Source of the DNA: Alistipes sp. | GTDB taxonomy: Bacteria; Bacteroidota; Bacteroidia; Bacteroidales; Rikenellaceae | DNA length: 8,738 bases | Direction of reading: 5' to 3' | NCBI GenBank assembly: GCA_017629615.1 | Contig: JAGBWT010000202.1 | Coordinates: 1 to 8,738 of the forward strand | Part shown: positions 5,537 to 8,738 of the stretch, one piece after another | Numbering within the stretch: position 1 is the first letter of the stretch | Layout: each line of letters starts with the position of its first letter | Translations under genes and position numbers: made by a program | The notes under the pieces: model-generated | Seen by the model: only the letters and a program-made list of their open reading frames with translations | Told to the model about the DNA's origin: nothing | Database searches by the model: none

Positions 5537-7063
5537 ATGGAAAAATTTTTGAAGAAATTTCTTGTCGAGGATTGGGTTGTCACTGTTCTATCCATTCCAC
5601 TCCTCGTAGTTGCAGGTTTGGCTTCGTTCCTGCCAAAGGGTGCGTTGAAAGTTCCTGAAAACCTTATCAACGGTGAGGCTTTGCAGGCTCTTTGTCCGTG
5701 GCTCTACCCTTCGACCGAAGCAGTCGAGACGGCACAATATGGCTGGGGCGACCTCTTCATCACCGATGCTTGGATAAATATCGGCCTGCTCTTCCTAATT
5801 GCGCTGGTTGTACTATTTATTGGCAACCTTCTGCTCAAACGACCTACTCGCGGCCTTGTTTGGTCGTTCATCATCGTATTCGCAATCTCGATAATGGCAC
5901 AACTCGTTGCTAAAATCGGCTTTATTAAGGCTTATGGCTTCGAGGCGGTATTCTTCTCTGTCATCTTCGGTCTGCTTATCCGCAACCTGTTCCATATTCC
6001 CGAGTGGCTCAAACCTGCTGTTCAGGGCGAGTTCTTTATCAAGATTGGTGTTGTCTGCCTCGGTGCGACGATTCTCTTCCGCGACTTCGTAACCTCGGGT
6101 GCTGCCGGTATTATCCAGGCCTGCATCGTGGTAACGGGCGTATGGTTGTTCGCCTTCTGGCTTTCGCGTAAGATGAAGGTCGAGGAGCGTGCCGGAATGA
6201 CGCTGTCGAGCGGTGTAACCATCTGCGGTGTTTCGGCTTGTATCGCAGCAGGTGGCGTTGCCAAAGTTCAGGAGAAGCACCTCTCGTATATCATCTCGGT
6301 TGTGTTGATTATCGCCGTTCCGATGATATATCTGATGCCGTTCCTTGCAAAACTCATCGTTCCGCTGCTGACCGACGACCCTACAATCCAGCAGGAGATT
6401 GCCGGTGCCTGGATTGGCGGTACGGTCGATACCACAAGTGGCGTAGGTGCCGCTTCGGCAATCTATGGCGATGTCGCCAACAAGACGGCAATGATTGTAA
6501 AGGCAACGCAGAACGTACTTATCGGTGTCGTTGCTTTCTGCATCGCGACCTACCTTGCATCGAAGAGTGGCAACGACGGCAAACTCCACCGTCCTTCGTT
6601 GCGTATCGTTTGGGATAAATTCCCTAAATTCGTACTCGGTTTTATCCTCGCATCGCTCGTATTCAGCCTCTTGCAGCAATACGGCATATTCCCTGATGCA
6701 GGTGCAAAGAAACTTGTCGAGACAGGTCTTGCCAAGTCGTTCTCGGGCTTCTTCTTCTCGCTGGCATTCGTTTGTATCGGTATGGATACCCGCTTGAAGG
6801 ATATTATCTCGAAGGATAACCGCAATATTCTCTACGCCTTCCTCGGAGCGCAGACCTTCAACATCGTTCTGACGTTCTTCGTTGCGTGGTTGATGTTCGG
6901 TTTCGTTAAGCCGATGCTCAACACCAAGACCGAGGTTGCTCCACAGACCGAGCAGGTTGTCGAGGTCGAGGCCAATGCTACACAAGTTGTCGAAGCGCCT
7001 GTTGCCGAGGGTACCGAGGCCGCAGTGGCAACTACCGAGGCGAGTGCCGAAGTAGCGAAGTAA
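5537..7063 (+). CDS. YeiH/UPF0324-type putative sulfate exporter, inner membrane
   Basis: A 508-residue polytopic membrane protein. Hydrophobic segments lie near 13-32, 79-99, 107-126, 135-151, 167-181, 190-210, 221-241, 249-277, 318-341, 364-382, 403-416 and 431-457. Family hallmarks are GVTICGVSACIAAGGV (226-241), AWIGGTVDTTSGVGAAS (291-307), VKATQNVLIGVVAF (321-334) and FSLAFVCIGMDTRLKDI (407-423). Databases label the family putative sulfate exporters, mostly by inference, so the substrate is uncertain. It is much longer than the roughly 340-residue E. coli YeiH. The extra length is partly a loop (about 33-78) between the first two segments and partly a C-terminal tail (462-508) of almost only V, A, E, T and Q with no membrane character. 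It sits 27 nt after the porin and before a strong terminator, so the pair may move an anion across both membranes. Confidence 0.88.
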   Translation: MEKFLKKFLVEDWVVTVLSIPLLVVAGLASFLPKGALKVPENLINGEALQALCPWLYPSTEAVETAQYGWGDLFITDAWINIGLLFLIALVVLFIGNLLLKRPTRGLVWSFIIVFAISIMAQLVAKIGFIKAYGFEAVFFSVIFGLLIRNLFHIPEWLKPAVQGEFFIKIGVVCLGATILFRDFVTSGAAGIIQACIVVTGVWLFAFWLSRKMKVEERAGMTLSSGVTICGVSACIAAGGVAKVQEKHLSYIISVVLIIAVPMIYLMPFLAKLIVPLLTDDPTIQQEIAGAWIGGTVDTTSGVGAASAIYGDVANKTAMIVKATQNVLIGVVAFCIATYLASKSGNDGKLHRPSLRIVWDKFPKFVLGFILASLVFSLLQQYGIFPDAGAKKLVETGLAKSFSGFFFSLAFVCIGMDTRLKDIISKDNRNILYAFLGAQTFNIVLTFFVAWLMFGFVKPMLNTKTEVAPQTEQVVEVEANATQVVEAPVAEGTEAAVATTEASAEVAK

Positions 7064-7084
7064 CACACACATTATCTATAACAG

Positions 7085-7120
7085 AAGGGTGTGTCCAACA
7101 AGTTTTGGACACACCCTTTT
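7085..7120 (+). terminator. Strong intrinsic terminator of the porin-exporter operon
   Basis: A 13-bp perfect stem (7085-7097 with 7106-7118), GC-rich in the middle (GGGTGTGTCC), an 8-nt loop, then a T-rich run (TTTTATTAA, starting in the last stem bases). It begins 21 nt after the exporter stop. The convergent HTH gene ends at 7140, so the same hairpin may also stop transcription from the other side, though the minus strand lacks a good U run. Confidence 0.92.
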
Positions 7121-7139
7121 ATTAAGAGGTATAAATCGA

Positions 7140-7676
7140 TTACGCCAACTTCGAGTCGATTATATCGCGCAACATATCTATCAACTTCTCGTTCTGCAGC
7201 TGAACTCGCTCGTTTTGCTGCTGCATACGTTCGAGTTGGTCCAAGAGCTTCGCGACATTGGCGCGCTCGCACTCCAACGCAGTGAAGGTCTGGTTTTGCA
7301 TCTCCATCACTCGCTCCAAATACTCCTGATAACGACGAGAGATATCGCTGTGATACGACACAAGTCGCTCCATCGAACCAATAGCCTGCTCACCCAAACG
7401 AGCCAAACCTCCCTCCAATTTCGCCATCGAAGGCTCACTCGCCTGCTGGTCGGCAGTTTGCGTCGAGAGGAGCATATCACCTACGCCCGTCATCAGCCAC
7501 GACACGTTCAGCATTGGGAAGGTCTCCGTAATAACCTTCATACGGTCGGGCATAATCGAACGCTTCATATTCGAGACATAGGCATTCGGAAAACCACACT
7601 TGACTTCAAACTTACGAACCGACAAATTTTGCGACTCGATAAACTCCAACAATCGCGCTTTAACACTATTTTCCAT
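7140..7676 (-). CDS. HTH transcriptional regulator with coiled-coil C-terminus
   Basis: A 178-residue protein. The N-terminal domain (about 4-70) resembles the phage-repressor-like HTH regulators common in Bacteroidales. VKARLLEFIESQNLSVRKFE (5-24) is the first helix pair, GFPNAYVSNMKRSI (28-41) the recognition-helix region, and MLNVSWLMTGVGDMLL (55-70) the usual end of the domain. Relatives often continue into an S24 peptidase/dimerisation domain; that is absent here. A Gln/Ser-rich linker (71-84) leads into a long helical region. Its last part (about 115-173) has heptad-like spacing of Leu, Met and Val among many Gln and Glu, which predicts a coiled coil for dimer or higher assembly. Codon use is like the neighbours, so it does not look recently acquired. 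The target genes are unknown. Its own leader holds imperfect inverted repeats that could allow autoregulation (inference). Confidence 0.85.
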   Translation of the reverse strand: MENSVKARLLEFIESQNLSVRKFEVKCGFPNAYVSNMKRSIMPDRMKVITETFPMLNVSWLMTGVGDMLLSTQTADQQASEPSMAKLEGGLARLGEQAIGSMERLVSYHSDISRRYQEYLERVMEMQNQTFTALECERANVAKLLDQLERMQQQNERVQLQNEKLIDMLRDIIDSKLA

Positions 7677-7720
7677 AAAATATACGGTAGTTTTTGGTTA
7701 TCAATCTACTATAATCAACG

Positions 7721-7752
7721 CAAAGATATATCGTTTTTATATTAGAAACAAA
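7721..7752 (-). promoter_or_regulatory. Consensus Bacteroidetes promoter for the HTH regulator
   Basis: Minus-strand TATCTTTG (7721-7728) matches TAnnTTTG and TTTG (7749-7752) matches the -33 element, with a 20-nt spacer. The distance from -7 box to ATG is 44 nt, longer than at the other genes here. The 8-bp palindrome GATATATC (7725-7732) overlaps the -7 box and could be an operator half, but is short. Confidence 0.8.
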
Positions 7753-7799
7753 TATTTTTATACAACATTTAGCACATCGCAATAATATACGGATTCCTT

Positions 7800-7814
7800 C
7801 CGAGATGGGTGTTT
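7800..7814 (+). repeat. 15-bp direct repeat, copy 1
   Basis: CCGAGATGGGTGTTT, identical to the copy at 7993-8007. Starts are 193 nt apart. Flanking bases differ after the repeat (ATATAGG here, TCGGCC at copy 2). Confidence 0.7.
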
Positions 7815-7865
7815 ATATAGGAATTACACGGCATCAACCCTTTACCGCTGACAAAGGTCGTTGCT

Positions 7866-7882
7866 CGCGGCCGAAAGCCGCG
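7866..7882. repeat. GC-rich hairpin within the intergenic repeat region
   Basis: CGCGGC (7866-7871) and GCCGCG (7877-7882) form a 6-bp all-GC stem with loop CGAAA. There is no T run on either side, so it is not a typical terminator. It lies 22 bp left of the REP-like element and may belong to the same composite repeat. Confidence 0.5.
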
Positions 7883-7895
7883 TTTACAAGTCTGA

Positions 7896-7929
7896 CCCTC
7901 CCCTAAATCCCCTCCTCGGGAGGGGACTT
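7896..7929. repeat. Bacteroidetes REP-like palindromic element
   Basis: TCCCCTCC (7908-7915) pairs with GGAGGGGA (7919-7926) around a TCG loop; the stem continues after one mismatch (AA 7905-7906 with TT 7928-7929). The wording CCCTCCCCTAAATCCCCTCC at the left, and GGAGGGGACTT at the right, is that of a short interspersed palindrome I recall as widespread between genes in Bacteroidetes genomes. Its function is not established; a role in mRNA ends or as a mobile non-autonomous repeat is possible. Confidence 0.7.
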
Positions 7930-7976
7930 GGTCGCTACGCTCCGAAAAGCAGTAGAAAATTATACTATGGTGCAAT

Positions 7977-7988
7977 TTTGTATACAAA
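7977..7988. repeat. Perfect 12-bp palindrome
   Basis: TTTGTATACAAA reads the same on both strands. It lies 4 bp left of direct-repeat copy 2. Part of it (TATACAA) also occurs at 7759-7765, left of copy 1, with different spacing. It contains -33-like TTTG on both strands but no TAnnTTTG at 20 nt, so I do not call a promoter. Confidence 0.5.
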
Positions 7989-7992
7989 GCCC

Positions 7993-8007
7993 CCGAGATG
8001 GGTGTTT
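7993..8007 (+). repeat. 15-bp direct repeat, copy 2
   Basis: CCGAGATGGGTGTTT, identical to 7800-7814. The pair encloses the GC hairpin and the REP-like element. Confidence 0.7.
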
Positions 8008-8022
8008 TCGGCCAGCGCCAAC

Positions 8023-8056
8023 AAAAAAGGCTGTCACAATCGGTGTTGTGACAGCC
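8023..8056 (-). terminator. Strong intrinsic terminator of rny
   Basis: GGCTGTCACAA (8029-8039) and TTGTGACAGCC (8046-8056) form a perfect 11-bp stem with a 6-nt loop. On the minus strand the stem is followed by six T's (8023-8028). It begins 25 nt beyond the rny stop and is a textbook Rho-independent terminator. Confidence 0.93.
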
Positions 8057-8081
8057 CATCTTAAACGATATTGCTCGAAGG

Positions 8082-8738
8082 CTACTTTGCGTAGCTTACC
8101 GAACGGGTTTCGCGGATAACCGTAATCTTGACCTGACCAGGATAGGTCATCTCGTCCTGAATACGCTTTGCAATATCGTGCGACAACGACTCGGACTCTG
8201 CATCGGAGAGTTTGTCGGCACCAACGATGACGCGCAACTCGCGACCTGCCTGAATTGCATAGGTCTTGACAACGCCCGAATAGGAAAGGGCAATATCCTC
8301 CATCTCCTTCAAGCGCTTGATATACGACTCGATAACCTCGCGACGAGCGCCAGGACGCGCACCCGAAATAGCGTCGCAGACCTGAATAATCGGAGCAATA
8401 AGCGATGTCATCTCGGTCTCGTCGTGGTGAGCACCGACAGCATTGCAAACATCGGGCTTCTCCTTATACTTCTCGGCAAGTTTCATACCGATAATTGCGT
8501 GTGGCAACTCCGGCTCATCGTCAGGCACCTTACCAATATCGTGCAACAGACCGGCACGGCGAGCAGTCTTTGGATTCAGACCAAGCTCGGCAGTCATAAT
8601 ACCTGCCAAGTTTGCAGTCTCGCGAGCGTGCTGCAAGAGGTTCTGACCGTATGACGAACGATACTTCATCTTACCGATAAGACGAATCAACTCAGGGTGC
8701 AAACCGTGGATACCGAGGTCGATGGCTGTGCGCTTACC
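8082..8738 (-). CDS. rny: Ribonuclease Y, C-terminal part (cut by window edge)
   Basis: The reading frame enters from beyond the right edge with [20 protein letters not shown] and runs 218 codons to a TAG at 8082. The visible part is the HD phosphohydrolase domain and C-terminal domain of RNase Y, a membrane-anchored endoribonuclease that starts mRNA decay. Metal-binding HD-domain residues are visible: the His in LLQHARETA, then [10 protein letters not shown] with the H-D pair (codons near 8538-8543), GAHHDE, and the Asp of [15 protein letters not shown]. The end, [29 protein letters not shown], is the highly conserved RNase Y terminus. The missing N-terminal part should hold the membrane helix, coiled coil and KH domain. 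An in-frame TTG at 8702 is not a real start, because the conserved sequence continues upstream of it. The gene ends at its own terminator and no break is seen. Confidence 0.96.
   Translation of the reverse strand, partial: GKRTAIDLGIHGLHPELIRLIGKMKYRSSYGQNLLQHARETANLAGIMTAELGLNPKTARRAGLLHDIGKVPDDEPELPHAIIGMKLAEKYKEKPDVCNAVGAHHDETEMTSLIAPIIQVCDAISGARPGARREVIESYIKRLKEMEDIALSYSGVVKTYAIQAGRELRVIVGADKLSDAESESLSHDIAKRIQDEMTYPGQVKITVIRETRSVSYAK

Larger units (their letters stand above)
7677..8081. other. Gene-free stretch between the HTH gene and rny
   Basis: About 400 bases with no convincing gene. It holds the HTH gene promoter and leader (7677-7752), then an AT-rich part (7753-7799), a direct-repeat pair, a GC hairpin, a REP-like palindrome, a 12-bp palindrome and the rny terminator, listed separately. 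Short frames exist on both strands but run through the repeats and look non-coding. Confidence 0.75.

Noticed and set aside
5813..7072. Long open frame (about 419 codons) on the minus strand
   Set aside because: It lies opposite the YeiH-type transporter. Its product is Arg/Asn/Cys-rich without family features, and it has no promoter box. It is a by-product of the sense gene's codon use.
7687..7709. GTAG...CTAC inverted repeat and imperfect TTGGTTATCAA palindrome in the HTH gene leader
   Set aside because: The arms are only 4 bp, or imperfect. Kept only as a weak hint of autoregulation, not as an operator feature.
7806..7907. Plus-strand 33-codon frame starting inside direct-repeat copy 1 (MGVYIGITRHQPFTADKG...)
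   Set aside because: The start codon is part of the repeat, it ends inside the REP-like element and no promoter precedes it. It is more likely repeat-derived than a small protein.
7769..8059. 96-codon minus-strand frame across the intergenic repeats
   Set aside because: It runs through the REP-like palindrome, the direct repeats and the rny terminator hairpin. Its composition looks like translated repeat DNA.
1..8738. CRISPR array, tRNA/rRNA genes, insertion sequence, toxin-antitoxin or defence locus
   Set aside because: No regularly spaced repeats, cloverleaf-like segments, transposase motifs or recognisable defence proteins were seen on either strand.

Overview
The window looks like chromosomal DNA of a Bacteroidales bacterium, most likely Alistipes or a related Rikenellaceae. 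Three things point there. Most gene starts are preceded by the Bacteroidetes -7 promoter box TAnnTTTG, twice with a TTTG -33 element exactly 20 nt upstream, and not by Shine-Dalgarno runs. The protein families are typical (DUF177-L32 pair, flavoredoxin-like reductase, DUF4015 lipoprotein, OprO/P-type porin, Bacteroidetes-style RNase Y). Codon use is moderately GC-rich, with frequent TCG, CGC/CGT and GAG. The genus is an inference. No tRNA, rRNA, CRISPR array, transposase or intact phage was seen.

Layout. (1) 1-753, minus strand: a DUF177/YceD-family gene and rpmF (ribosomal protein L32) form a ribosome-related operon closed by a hairpin at the window edge. (2) 777-835: a compact divergent promoter serves that operon and, on the plus strand, an unrecognised 127-aa protein (863-1246). 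(3) 1243-2432, minus strand: a flavin reductase-like protein is followed 14 nt later by an unrecognised 189-aa protein. The latter meets the 127-aa gene tail to tail, the two stop codons sharing a TTAA. (4) A second divergent -7 pair (2453-2479) separates the flavin reductase from a 569-aa DUF4015 putative glycoside-hydrolase lipoprotein (2502-4211), which is followed by a stem-loop.

(5) 4278-7120, plus strand: a perfect 7+7 bp palindrome lies next to a promoter for a two-gene operon. The operon encodes an outer-membrane porin and a YeiH-type (putative sulfate exporter) inner-membrane transporter, and ends at a strong 13-bp terminator. It gives the clearest functional story in the window: an outer-membrane channel made together with an inner-membrane anion-exporter-like protein. 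(6) 7140-7676, minus strand: a phage-repressor-like HTH regulator whose C-terminal half is coiled coil and not a peptidase, with a textbook Bacteroidetes promoter. (7) 7753-8028: non-coding DNA holding a 15-bp direct repeat pair, a GC hairpin, a Bacteroidetes REP-like palindrome and a 12-bp palindrome. (8) 8029-8738, minus strand: a strong terminator and the 3' part of rny (RNase Y), cut by the window edge.

Most of the window is ordinary core and housekeeping DNA. The less explained parts are the porin-exporter operon with its candidate operator, the HTH-coiled-coil regulator, the two unrecognised proteins and the repeat-bearing intergenic region. No convincing new multi-gene system is visible.
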